From Bostrychus sinensis (Eukaryota; Chordata; Actinopteri; Gobiiformes; Eleotridae): 64,000 nucleotides of DNA. Location: NCBI GenBank assembly GCA_020698575.1, contig CM036244.1, positions 31,346,034 to 31,410,033 on the forward strand. The letters run 5' to 3'. This document shows positions 1-10,966 of this stretch, piece by piece. The translations under genes were made by a program, and so were the position numbers. The notes beneath the pieces are model-generated. The model did no database searches, was not told the origin of the DNA, and saw only the letters and a list, made by a program, of their open reading frames with translations. Position 1 is the stretch's first letter. Each line of letters starts with the position of its first letter.

Positions 1-582
1 GGTAATGCTTTAAAAACAACATAGATGATTATTTTATATCTAATATAACATACTTATTATTTAATCGCTGGTGTCAGTAAAATTAGTGGAATAATATATT
101 TTTGGGGGACGAAGCCCCAACTGTTTTTTTTTTTTTTTTTTCAACTTACTAATTTCCAAATTTAACAAATGAAACTGCAGCATGTTTCTAATGCAACACG
201 TTGGACATTTTCAATACTATTTAAATACGTGTAAGTCTTTTTTCAGGTCCTGGAAATTTAGTCAGAAGTTTTAGAACACTCATGGAAAAGTCATAGAAAA
301 TATTGGGTAAAAAAGTGTATGAACCCTGAACACCCAATCACTATGTTTACATGCAAGACCTATGTTCTGAGCTTGAATAAGCCCTCTGATAATAGGCTAG
401 ATTCCTACAGTTTTTATGATAACGAGAACCCTGAACAACTGACCCAAAATATCACCCTAAATAATGGTCTTTATGTTTTTGATTATTTTATTCACATGAG
501 AATTAATTTGAATAAACCGAATACATTTCTCAGCATACTTTTGCTTGAGTAAAATGTTGGAGAAAAAATGTTACTTTAAAAG

Positions 583-643
583 ATCTCAGTGGTTAGTATG
601 CTGCCCTTACAACCAGAAGGTCTTGGGTTCAATACTAGCAGTA
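583..643 (+). mobile_element. tRNA-derived SINE head
   Basis: An A-box-like GTGGTTAGTATGC and, about 35 nt on, a B-box-like GGGTTCAATAC lie in the order and spacing of a pol III promoter. The same layout (cagtggttagcac...aagaagctcctgggt) starts the minus-strand element ending near 45735. Only the head is present; a (TAG)n array follows directly. Confidence 0.55.
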
Positions 644-720
644 GCAGTGATGGCACTAGTAGTAGTAGTGGTAGTAGTAGTAGTAATAGTAATTGCTCTA
701 GTGATAGTAGTAGTAGATGT
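643..720. repeat. Degenerate (TAG)n trinucleotide array
   Basis: Interrupted TAG/GTA repeats follow the SINE head. In one frame the array yields a run of valines; this is a repeat artefact and not a gene. Confidence 0.85.
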
Positions 721-1333
721 GTTCACTACCCCGCCAATGGGATATTTATATGCAGTTTCTAACTCCTACATTTCATCTACCGGCATACTGTCTTTCTATG
801 CTGGCATCATAAAAGCCCACACGTGTCAAGTTAGGCCACTGCTGCTGCCGCTGGTGGCAAGAGGAAGACACATAACAGCAAACAGTGGAGTGTGGTGTGA
901 TTAAAGTGTTCTTTGAGGATTCTGTCAGAGTTCACTTTGCTCTTGCAATTAAAGTGAAGAAGGGCTCCTACTGGGTTTTCTCACTCACTTTTTTCCCTCT
1001 TCTCCACTTTGACAGGGTTGTGTACACTGTTTGCTGTTGTGCTGCAGTGTTTTTTTACAGCCACTGACTCCATATATTTCAAAAACAATGGATAATATCT
1101 TCACTTAAAGCCTCCCCGTATGTGACATTGGTCTAGACACACTGCCACACTTTACATTGCCATTGAACTTTGTACTGTAAGTGGTGGTGTGTGTACAGTG
1201 TCATGCTGTATACTTTTATGGGCCATGATCAAACAGTGGTGTAGATGAAAGCGCTCCAGTGTATGAATGTTAAAAGGGTCTTCCCAATATTAGTCCTGGA
1301 GCCACCTGGGGTATCATTCTCTTGTGGGAATGC

Positions 1334-1551
1334 TTTTTTTTTTTTTTTTTTTTTATTTGAATGGGACAGCATGTATTAATGAACAGCTATTGCCGTAAAT
1401 ACACCAGATTATAGCTCAGACCTAATTTCACTCACATTCACACCGGCTTCCTGGTGTTCCCCAGCGGTCTCCCATCCAGGTACTGACCAGGCCCTACCCT
1501 GCTTAGCTTCCAAGGCCTGACGGGATCGGGCATCCACAAGAGGGTATGGCC
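1334..1551 (-). mobile_element. 5S-rRNA-derived SINE with poly(A) tail
   Basis: On the minus strand, positions 1551 down to about 1442 match 5S rRNA: GGCCATACC at the start, AGCTAAGCAGGGT (box A/intermediate element) and ACCTGGATGGGAGACC (box C). A 3' body of about 85 nt unrelated to 5S follows, then a pure A tract of 21 nt (T on +, 1334-1354). The 5S head plus unrelated body plus poly(A) is the layout of SINE3-class elements known in fish. The 5' end and parts of the helix I strands are altered, so it is not a functional 5S gene. No target-site duplication was clear. Confidence 0.85.
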
Positions 1552-2923
1552 TTTTGGAGCCAGATAATTAAAAGAAATCATATGTGTCTGAAGTTCAAAC
1601 TCTTCACACTCTTCAAACTTCACTAGATGTGTTGACAGACAGAAGTGATACACATTCCAAAACCACTTATGAATACCCTGGCTCTTGTCTTGTCTCTTTT
1701 CTCCAATTAGATAAATACCAATAGACCATTTTTCTTGTGGTCAGTTACAGATTTATATAATTAAGTTTTATAACATTTGTATTGTTCACATTGTTTTTAT
1801 ATTTTGGGTCCTTCTTTCCTTTTGCCAATGTCCTGTCCTTCACCCAAGAGACAGGCCAGTCCAAACGATCAGAATGTACCAGGATAAGAGCACTTCAGAA
1901 AGACACAGCAGCAATTGCAGTGAGTTAGAATTGGTGCATTGGGAGGCTGAATATACAATAGTTTCTGTGTATTTGTAGCCTAAATATTGTTTTTTATTAC
2001 ATTAAATTGTGAAACAAAATTTAAATTCATGTGCCATAAAGGTGGTACTAAAATTTACAAAGATAGCATTGCCTTTGTACAAGTGGATCCCAATAAAATT
2101 TTATAGTTTCTTTTTTCCCCAAACTGAAGATGATATACCATTATCATTTTCATATTACCCACCCCTAATATAGGATACAAACTTGTTTCAACAGACCAGT
2201 TTAGATACACTACTTTATTCCATACAAAAAATCTGAAATAACTACGCCGTAAACATCCTTGAAAATAACTAAGAAAAAAAAAGTTGACATGGATCCCAAA
2301 CATCATGGGGACAGCTTCCTTTTATCCTCCCATCACAGTTCAATCAGCTGTTCTCTAGTCAGCTGGAGATGACCTGACAGGAAATGATGGCAACAACAAA
2401 AAACAAGACACAGCTAAAAGCTTAACTACAACATTATAACGTCTCTTATGCAATTGTAGGCATGACAAGGGGGAATAGAAACTATTTTAATTTCCCTGTC
2501 TAATCTCTCAGCTCTTCACTCTAATATGGTGTTCCACTTGACTGCAGTTCTCGTATTTTTTGCACTCCGATGTATTGTGTGATGAACCTCCAAACATCAT
2601 CTAGAGCTAGGGCAATATTTCTCTGTGAGCCTCCAGTGTTTTTTGGATCAGTGGAGAATTGTTTTGTGTTTACCTCTGCATTCAAAATGAGTGCACATTT
2701 TGGCTTGTACTGTCAGACTTTCCCGTTGCATTGGCAAGTTCAGCTCACCCCTCGCTGTCGACATTTGCCGTAGTTCGCCCTGCCATTATCTATTCTGTCA
2801 CCATTCCAACTTGTCACAAACTATCCAGCGGAACACAAAGTCAATAATGTGGGAAGGGACGGCCTCGTGTTTTTCAGCAAATGTTTGTGAACCCACTTAT
2901 TCATATTCTCATTTCCCCGCCAG

Positions 2924-3053
2924 GAGAAGAGCACCTACATCAACGGCAAGGCCACACATAAAATCACCGTAATACCCATAGCGAACCTCACTGTCACATG
3001 CATCGTCAGCAACAAACTGGGAGAAGACGCCATGACTATCAACGTCTCCTCCG
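2924..3053 (+). CDS. alcam: alcam exon: C-terminal half of Ig domain 5
   Basis: The exon is bounded by a ccgccag acceptor and a gtgagtt donor; it is 130 bp, read from phase 0 and ending in phase 1. It translates as EKSTYINGKATHKITV..., then NLTVTCIVSN and INVSS. It aligns with human ALCAM SPYINGRYYSKIIISPEENVTLTC...LNVSA. The Cys of TVTC is the second Cys of the Ig disulphide. NLT and NVS are candidate N-glycosylation sites at the same places as in the mammalian protein. The partner exon with the first Cys is not in the window. Confidence 0.93.
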
Positions 3054-6000
3054 GTGAGTTAAGGACATCCACGCTTCTTATTTTGGTGAAAGACGTGCGA
3101 AATGTTGAACTTTAGAAGAGGGAAATAGGGCATTAGCGTGGGCTTTGCAGTGATTTTGTATTGTGCAAGCTAATGTATCGAGCTGGCGAGCAGTAATTAA
3201 GAAGCATTAGCTCAAATGAGAGAGAGAGAGAAATTAGGCAAATTAATCTTGAGGCTAAGTGTGGAGATGGATGCAGCATTCTCTAAACATTGCTTTTGAC
3301 AGTCATTAAAACATTAAATCACTGTAATCTGATTGGATGTTTGGAACTGCTTTTTTCCCCCCCAACCAATAACCTTCATGACCCCTTTCACTGTTTCACT
3401 TTTTCAGTTTTGTGTAGCTCAGCTCTATAGGGAACAAACAGGGCCGCTGGTGACGTGATTGTGTTGCTGGCAATGTGAATTCACAGTTGGAGCTGGCGTT
3501 TCTTTTGCCAGCAGCTTTCTGCGAGCAGTTTGATTTCTGAAGGCTCATTTTAATAATGACTGCTTGGTTTTAACAATGCAATTCTGCCTGTGTAACAAAA
3601 AGGAGTGACATTAAACGGCGCACTGTAAGTAGAGCAAACACCAACGCAAAAGCTCTGTGTTGTTCAGGGCATTTCAGACTGTATTATCTTTTATGATCAA
3701 CCCACCCACAAGATAAGAACTTTAATGATAGGCTCGGCGGTCGCTGCTAAAACTGGATCATTTAACTGGATTAAAGTGAGTTTATGTTGTAAAGTTAATA
3801 TGGAACCAGCGCTGGAAGATGAGAGGTTTATAGAAAGAAGAGAAAACTGTATTAAAATGCAAAAAATACTGTATGCATAGCTCAAGGAAATGTGTGACAG
3901 ATGTGGTACTCAAAATAAATACTGTTGATTCTAAATATATGCAAGTAAAATGTAGTTAAATGCACAGCAAAATCTACTGCTACTACTACTTAGACAACTA
4001 CTACTGCTTTTTTTACTTCTGCTACTGTGTCTACTACTGTCCAAACTACTTTTATTTGCCAGTGCTAGTACTGCTTTTACTACTACTGGTGCTTCTACTG
4101 CTACTACCACTACTAGTGCTTTTGCTACCTCTTCTGAGCCTATTACCAGTACTAACACTACTACCAAAGTGTAGTTTCTAACTGCCTTCAAACTCCTGGA
4201 CAATGATAAATCACACACACAAACCAAATAGCATGACAAATGAATAATACTGAAATATGAAACATTATGTACTATTTTGGGCAACACAAATATCAAATTG
4301 TCATCAGCAGTATTCATACATTTCCAACACATCACAGCAGTATTGTGTGGAACTGTAGGCTTCAACACTTGAGAAAGCCTGCTTAAGCATTGATTTCTTT
4401 GGCGTACCGCTGTTCTTTGCAGCTTATATCCATGAAAGCCAATGCAGATGTTGTAAGACGTGTGAGGGCCATTTGCTTTTTGGCCATAATGAGGCTCAGA
4501 TTACAGACTCCTCAGTAATTACCCCGCACTGCAGTAGTGTGGGTTAGGTTACCAAGTAAGCCTAAATGCATGCTCCTGTACTTTTTGTCAATATAAAAGA
4601 AAGGATTTCATTTGAAGGAAAAAGATCTCACCAGGGAGCAGTCAGTATTGAGTCCTATTTATAGAAGAGGAACTTGTCACCATCAATGTGTTTGTTTTTT
4701 GGTGCTTGATGATGAGAGATGGGTTACATTGTAGACTGTCTCAAGTTAATTGCAGGGCTAACACTTCGAGACAGAAAGTAGATTAATCATTTCATCTATA
4801 CATGCATCATTGGCACTCAATTCATTCATCTTTTTCAGCTTTTCCCAGCCATATGTGGTGCACACTCTGGACAGTTAGTTAGTTGAAGGGCTGATACTTA
4901 AAGACATACACATTCATGCTCACATTTATTCACTGAGCAATTATTAATTCTAATTAATATTATTATTAATTCACCAATTTACTTAACATATGCATGTCTT
5001 TGGACAGTCGGAGGAAGCCGAAGTACCTCCAGAGAAGCCATGGTAACACAGGAGGTGATATTTGAATTATCTAGAGAAGCTAATATTATGGCTATAAAGT
5101 AATGATCACAGGGCTAACACTTAGAGACATACATTAACATGCATCATTCATTGTGTGCAGTTTAAATACACCAATGCATGCCTTTTCTCCCAGCATCTAA
5201 AGCATCTAAATATATACTGTGTCTGTAAAAAAAAGTTGATGTAATTTGGTTTGATTTAAATGGTAAACAAACCTCTTATGACATTTTACATAAAGACAAC
5301 ACTCAAAGGGACCAAATTTGATAAAGAATAAAAGTCTATTCCCTCTTTTAATTGCAGTTATTTGTATCAAAATTATTCTTCTCAGATGAAACTGCAATCA
5401 ACCGATCCTTTACGTTGGAGATTTCTCTTGTAAATGCATAACAATAATTGAATAATTGTGTTTACGTTCCATTTTTCCCAGACCATTATCAAAAAGCTAG
5501 TTATTGAATGAAACTGCAGAAAAATGTGTTTACAATGATCCTACATTTAAACGTCCACTGAACAGACGCGCCAATTACACTGAATATTTACACCATGGCT
5601 ACTGCAGATATGGAATAAAAAAATCTAAACAAAACAGCCTATGTAATGAAAGGCCTGGACTGTCAAAGGCTAATGCTGAATGCTCCGGCGCTGCGCTTTC
5701 ATTTCATGCATACACGCTGCGCCATTGCTTTTTCCTCCCCATTCTTTGTACGTGTGCGATAATCCCGCTCTCTTTTGTCTCTCCTCCTTCTTCACTATCT
5801 GCCGGGCTTTGGCTGGGTTTCTTGTTTGTTGGGTGCTAAACCTGTCTAGCCTTTTTCTTCCCTCTTTCTTCCTTTTCCCCACTGCTTGTTCCATGTTCTG
5901 AAAGCATATAAATTGTAGCTTTCAGAAGGTATTGTAACCCGCCAACGTTCTGCCGTGAGCCACAATAAGGATATGTAACTTTGATCTTGTTTGGCATCAT

Positions 6001-6064
6001 CTGCATTGCTTTCACCTTTGATTCCTTTTGTTATGATTTCTAATTTATTTTTGTTTGGTTTCAG
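3054..6064 (+). other. alcam intron with CTA trinucleotide array
   Basis: Non-coding. It contains the degenerate CTA array at 3970-4170; otherwise no recognised repeat or exon. It ends with a T-rich tract and ttggtttcag. Confidence 0.8.
3970..4170. repeat. Degenerate (CTA/CTG)n trinucleotide array
   Basis: About 200 bp of interrupted CTA, CTG and CTT triplets. It gives spurious leucine- or valine-rich open frames on both strands. The same type of array occurs at 643-720 and 21048-21220. Confidence 0.85.
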
Positions 6065-6091
6065 TTTTTAATGAAGCTGCAGATAATAGAG
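6065..6091 (+). CDS. alcam: alcam 27-nt membrane-proximal microexon
   Basis: It is flanked by ttggtttcag and gtaagacg and carries nine codons in phase 1-1, giving VFNEAADNR between the Ig5 exon and the transmembrane exon. It occupies the place of the human stalk exon (ISIPEHDEADE...), which is a known cassette exon whose skipping changes ectodomain shedding. Because both ends are phase 1, skipping leaves the frame intact. It is too short for similarity search alone; the call rests on position, splice sites and phase. Confidence 0.8.
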
Positions 6092-7280
6092 GTAAGACGT
6101 TTTTTTATTTTGCTTTTTAATTTCTTTTTTTTTTCAAGGCTTCTCTACCAAAATGTTATTTACAAAGAGAACCGGTATAATGGATTGGCTGATTACTCAC
6201 TGGGTAAACATCCAGTGGCCTGATTTTGTACATAAACGAACTGTCTGTCTGCACATGTGCTCATCTCAGCTTCTCCATCTTCATTACTTCTCTCAGAGCA
6301 GCTCACTCATGCTAATGAGCACTTAGAGGCAGATTAGCCAGATTATCAAGAGTGTGGGGTGATTATTAAGGGCTGCACGTACTATTTGTTAAACGGTGAA
6401 AACACACTCCTCAGACTTATCCGTGTGTCACATAGTTGGTAATAATTGTTGCTTCTGGGCTGGAATCATAAAATATGCTGCCACTGCCTCCTTAAAGGGG
6501 TTATGTGAAGTTTTGATATATTTTTAATTGTCAATGATAGATGGCAGTATTGTGCAAGAGTGTACTAGAGTTTACTTTATTTTTTTGGAAAAGAACTCAC
6601 TATATTCTACAGTCTTTTCACAATTCTACCAGCAGCCAAGAGTGGTATTGCTACAAAAAAAAAATACACCCTTGTGAATATCGACTCCACAGAGAGAAAC
6701 CAATGTTTCAGAACTGTAGGACGCCTGCACTACCAGTTGCATAACACTGAAATAAATCTAGAGGCCAAAACTTGCTCCACTGAACAACTCTTATTAAAAA
6801 TTGTATTAATAATGTAATCTTGTAGTCATAAAAAAAAAAAAAATGGGGTTGAATGCTGCCAGCACGTTTGTCTATCTCGTGGTGCACATAGGACATTTTC
6901 TCTTTTAATTTTGTTAGGATTTTTAAGGCCTAATCAATCTACAGTATAATTAAAGAAAAGTAGGTCTGGAATCCATTGCATCTAGATTGCCTTTTATCAA
7001 GGGAGATCCTACCAATTAATCATAACCGGATATTTAAAGTGGCGCAGGCTTTATGCACTGCTTTGTTCCTCCATATTTTTCAAATTGCATACGTACAAGG
7101 GCAGTTTATTCTTTGTATGATGGTACTGCCTTGTTTTCTGACTGGTTTATCAGTGTCCTATTGTCCTGCTTTCTGTAAATTAGACTAAACTGGTCCTAAA
7201 ATCAATCTTTGGATAGAATTGATAAATATTTTATACAGTATTTTAATGGATAGATAAAACATGTAGCCCTCTTTTTAGTA

Positions 7281-8422
7281 CACACCTCATCAAAATTTTA
7301 AGACCAGTTTAAAAATTGCAAGAATTTACATTTTGCACGGTTGGATCTTAAGGAGGTTCTAAGTAGAGCTTTAAAATGCAAAAAGAAGAAATGGGAGTAA
7401 GACAAAAAAAAATTGAGTAAGCAATTTATTAAAAACAACAATTCAACTGAAATGCTGAAGGCTGTTCATCAGCTGATCAAAAGTTTAAGACCACAGCATT
7501 TAAAAGCCAAAATCTGAGCAAAAATCAGTAATTTTGAATTTTTTAAATGATTCTGAGGATTATGGAACAAAAAAGTCAAGTGGTAGACCCAAAAAATTTT
7601 CACCAGCACCGATCCAGAGGATCCGATTGGCTGTCCATCAAGACACGGGGTGATTGTCGACACAAATTAAGACCGTTACTGGTGCCAACTGCAGCCCAAT
7701 AACCATCAGAAGGCATCTGCTAGAAAAGGGCTATAAAAACAAACAAAAAAATATTCAAAAGCCTTGTCTCCTTCAATGCCACAAATGCCCATTTGGACTT
7801 TGCAAGGGAGCACCAAACATGGGACAATGAAAGGTGGAAGAAAGCTTTATTCTTTGATGAGAAAAAATGTAACCTTGACGGTCCTGATGGCTTCCAGCGT
7901 TAATGGCATGACAAGGGGATCCCACTGGAGATGTTTTCTACGCGGCACAGTGGGGGGGCCTCATCATGATCTGGGATGCTTTTTCCTTCAATGGAACAAC
8001 GGAGCCTCAGGTTGTGCAGGGGTCAAACGGCAGCGGGCATCTCTCATGACTGAGGGCCCTCGTCTGTGTGGTAATGACTGGATTTTTCAACAGTACAACC
8101 CTGCAGTTCACAATGGTCCCCTGACAAAGGACCTCTTCAAGAGAATAACGTCACTCTTTTGGACCATCCTGCATGTTCCCCTGATCTAAATTCAATAGGG
8201 AACATTGGACATCAGTTTCAGACAGTGGATGCCCTTCGTGAAGCCATCTTCACCACTTGGAGTAACGTTCCCACTAGTCTCCTGGAAACACTCGCATCAA
8301 GCATGCCCAAACAAATTTTTGAAGTGATCAACAAGACTACTTAGAACCTCCTTAAGTTCCAACAGTGCAAAATGCAAATTCTTGCAAATTTTCAACTGGT
8401 CTTAAAAATTTGATCAGGTGTG
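7281..8422 (+). mobile_element. Tc1-like transposon, degenerate
   Basis: Terminal inverted repeats of about 85 bp begin cacacctcatcaaaattttaa on the left and match the reverse complement of the right end (ggtcttaaaaatttgatcaggtgtg). A TA target duplication flanks them (7279-7280, 8423-8424). Inside on + are transposase remnants: about 7765-7900 reads in one frame as FNATNAHLDFAREH followed by DEKK-type residues, then frameshifts and stops. About 1.14 kb against the usual 1.3-1.6 kb for autonomous copies; inactive. Confidence 0.88.
7764..8344 (+). pseudogene. Tc1-like transposase remnant
   Basis: Conceptual translation switches frames several times: ATNAHLDFAREHQTWDNERW, then HSGGASS and VQGSNGSGHL-like fragments, and CSPDLNSIGN near 8165. 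The last piece matches the conserved SPDLNPIE(N/H) that contains the third catalytic acidic residue of Tc1 enzymes, here followed by Gly. Premature stops show it is dead. Confidence 0.75.
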
Positions 8423-10309
8423 TATTTATGTAAATAACAAAGAGGTGTGAGACACATAAAAAAGAAAGTACAGACATATTGAGTTGAATCTCGCTCTCTG
8501 TCGATGAATGATCTGTACCCGTACACAGACAGGCATCACCTGCCATTATTAATTCCTTCCAGCCAAACAACGACAGTCCCACAGGCATTCCTGAGTCAAA
8601 ACATGTCAACCCACAACATGTAAATTATGCAGCGCGATGGGCTCCACACCTGCTGCGCTGTGAAGTTGCACTGTCATACCCAGGTTGACAACACCACACG
8701 ATGGGTGGAGTGACTGATACATGTGTAAATGTGATGGAGCACCATGTCACAACAGTTAGCAGACAAGCTGACGTTAATGCATTTTCTCATCGTGCCCTTG
8801 TTCTATTAAAGGAACAGCTCCTTTTTTACTCCTACACAATATCCACGGCTTCACAGCGCGCTGCTGATGTTATGTTCCCACAATGTACACAAAGAGCTCG
8901 GTGGGGCCTCTAGTCTCTACAGTAACCACCCGAACAAGAAGCAGAAATATAAACAGCACCATGAGCAATAAAGTGTTCTGAAATTTAAGCGTCGTCTGAG
9001 GGTGCAGTCGAGGCATGCCATAAAAAGGTGTACCTTGTGCTGTAATTTTCCAGAGATTATGATTCTACCGCCTGTGTTCCAAAATCTCTATTATCAGGGG
9101 ACCATTATTGAGTTACACAGATCTTTTATCTAACTCATGACAAAATGAAAAACAATAATCAAGTTTCGTTGCAATTATGGCAATCTGAGGTCCAGGCCTG
9201 ATTAACAGACAATGCAAGAAGCTGTGGCTAATCATGGCTAATGAGTTCAAATTTGAATAACATTTTGTCAAAGGAGAAGTGATGGTCCTTCACCACACCA
9301 CACTAGTTGTACTAACAATGTCTACTAATGTAACAAAGAGAGAAACAGGGGACACTGGGCTCTTGATTTCACTGCTGCACCAAAAATATGCTAATATAAA
9401 GACCAGATATCATTTATACAATAATATATCAAGTTAAATATGTTTTTTGATCTCTTTGGTGGTCTCTTTTGCATAATAATATAGCCTACTATTCATTTTG
9501 GTAACACTTTAAAATGACACTTCAACAGGATGACCAGCCACTCATCAAGTCACCATGCTAATGAGTGCTAATGGGATGTTAGAATGAGATAAGTGCCTCA
9601 TGCAATGTTAAGTTAGCATTTGGAATTCCACTAATAGCTTTTCAGGATGATGACATGAATATACATCACTAAACAATCATCAGCTCTGAAGAAGATTTCT
9701 GATAAGTCACTACTTAATTATTGATTCAAAAGCTAGGATATACAGACCTTTGAAATAAGCTGACTTGCAATTTCTTCACCAAATGAGAAGTAGCCAGATT
9801 GTGCTTGACCTGATGTTGTTGGAAAGTTACAATCAATCAGCCAACAATTAATGAAAGTTGTAAGATAACTAAACTGATATTAGATGAATGTAATAATGTC
9901 AGTACCTGCCTAGGAAGAGAATATTAGCGGCTTGATGTGTGGCAGTTTCATTTATAGACTCAAATAGCCCTAATTATCACATCAAAATATCACATAATGC
10001 AGGACAAGTAGTTAGAGAACCAGACTATTTAGTGTGTGAATTAGAGATTCATAAGATAAGGGCTACATACTAAAAGTCACTGAACTCTTAAGTTAGGCTG
10101 GGCAAGTAGTTACAAAACAATGGTTTGTCAACTAGCAGATCCCTGTGCACAATAATATCTAATAAAGTTGTTAAAATCAATAGGGAAAAAACACTACTTT
10201 CAAAATGCAGGTAGTTTCTTTGGAAAGACTGTGGAAGAAAATATGCTGCTCACTTAGGGTTTAACGGTGAATAGTTGGCTGTGTTAGTAATCGTATGCAT
10301 GTTTTTCAG

Positions 10310-10424
10310 ATTCCCAGGAGGAGTCCGATGACCAGGCCAAGCTCATAGTGGGAGTGGTAGTGGGCCTCATTCTAGCTGCTGCAGTGTGCGCACTCATCTA
10401 CTGGCTCTACATGAAGAACTCAAG
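10310..10424 (+). CDS. alcam: alcam exon: stalk end and transmembrane helix
   Basis: The acceptor is tgtttttcag and the donor gtactg; the exon is 115 bp, entering in phase 1 and leaving in phase 2. Translation begins DSQEESDDQAKLIVG, continues through a run of about 22 hydrophobic residues and ends YWLYMKNS. Human ALCAM has NDQAKLIVGIVVG...YWLYMKKSK at this point. The acidic stalk precedes the membrane and the basic/polar MKNS(R) stop-transfer residues follow it. Confidence 0.95.
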
Positions 10425-10881
10425 GTACTGTAACTCCCTCATGCATACATTAGCATTTCACATTCACATCTCCAAGTCCCTGATGGAGCATTTGTGGCAC
10501 TTCTCCTAGTTAGCCGACCCTGCATTCTAAACAGGAGCAGCGTAACACTGAATAATAATGTGGAAGAAAAGGTAGTTAGCAGCCACGGTGGCGCTGACAA
10601 TAGATGGAACAAATGCTCCCGTCTGCCCTCAAATGATCACATATGTCAGAAAAGTGATAAGCAGCTGTGGCAGTGCTATCAGGTGGGGACGCTGCCTCGC
10701 ATGTGGCGCAGAGATGATGGAGCACATTTTGTAAGCTAGCAGAAAAGAGTGATGTGCCAATGGAGGAAAGATAAGTTTTCAGATTGCTGGCAAGTGACTG
10801 ACTGCGGCGTCTGGGGCAGGGCGACGAGGGCACGGCGTAGCAGAGGTGCATCACGAGTTTGCATTTCTATATTCTTTGCAG
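10425..10881 (+). other. alcam intron, 457 bp
   Basis: Short intron between the transmembrane exon and the tail exon. No repeat recognised; ends in attctttgcag. Confidence 0.85.
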
Positions 10882-10966
10882 ACAAGGAAGCTGGAAGACG
10901 AACGAGAAGGAGGTGGGAACATCCGAGGAGAGCAAGAAGCTAGAGGAGAACAATCACACTGTTTAA
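10882..10966 (+). CDS. alcam: alcam exon: cytoplasmic tail and stop codon
   Basis: The acceptor is attctttgcag. The first base completes an Arg codon, then QGSWKTNEKEVGTSEESKK and LEENNHTV are read to TAA at 10964-10966. The ESKKLEENNH block matches human ENKKLEENNHKTEA. The last residues are NHTV, so there is His at -2 and no canonical class I PDZ ligand. The exon continues 36 nt beyond the stop to a gtatgaac donor at 11003, so the 3' UTR is spliced. The stop lies less than 50 nt from that junction and should not trigger nonsense-mediated decay. Confidence 0.93.

Larger units (their letters stand above)
1..2923 (+). other. alcam intron (partial): repeats only
   Basis: No exon was recognised here. 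It holds poly-T tracts (121-141), a tRNA-like SINE head with a (TAG)n array (583-720) and the 5S-derived SINE (1334-1551). The remainder is AT-rich single-copy-looking sequence ending in the C/T-rich acceptor tract before 2924. Confidence 0.7.
6092..10309 (+). other. alcam intron containing a Tc1-like element
   Basis: Non-coding for alcam. It includes the Tc1-like copy at 7281-8422. From 9498 a sequence beginning ggtaacactttaaaatgac resembles one end of a non-autonomous DNA element, but I could not find the opposite end. Confidence 0.75.

Noticed and set aside
545..904. Open frame with a long run of valines
   Set aside because: It arises from the SINE head plus (TAG)n array; no splice context or family similarity.
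1442..1551. Functional 5S rRNA gene
   Set aside because: Changes in helix I and the 5' part, the unrelated 3' body and the poly(A) tail point to a SINE.
3931..4368. 145-codon open frame on the minus strand
   Set aside because: Valine/serine-rich because it crosses the CTA trinucleotide array; a repeat artefact.
5504..5839. 111-codon + strand open frame
   Set aside because: No recognisable domain, overlaps another chance frame on the opposite strand, and lies in the alcam intron.
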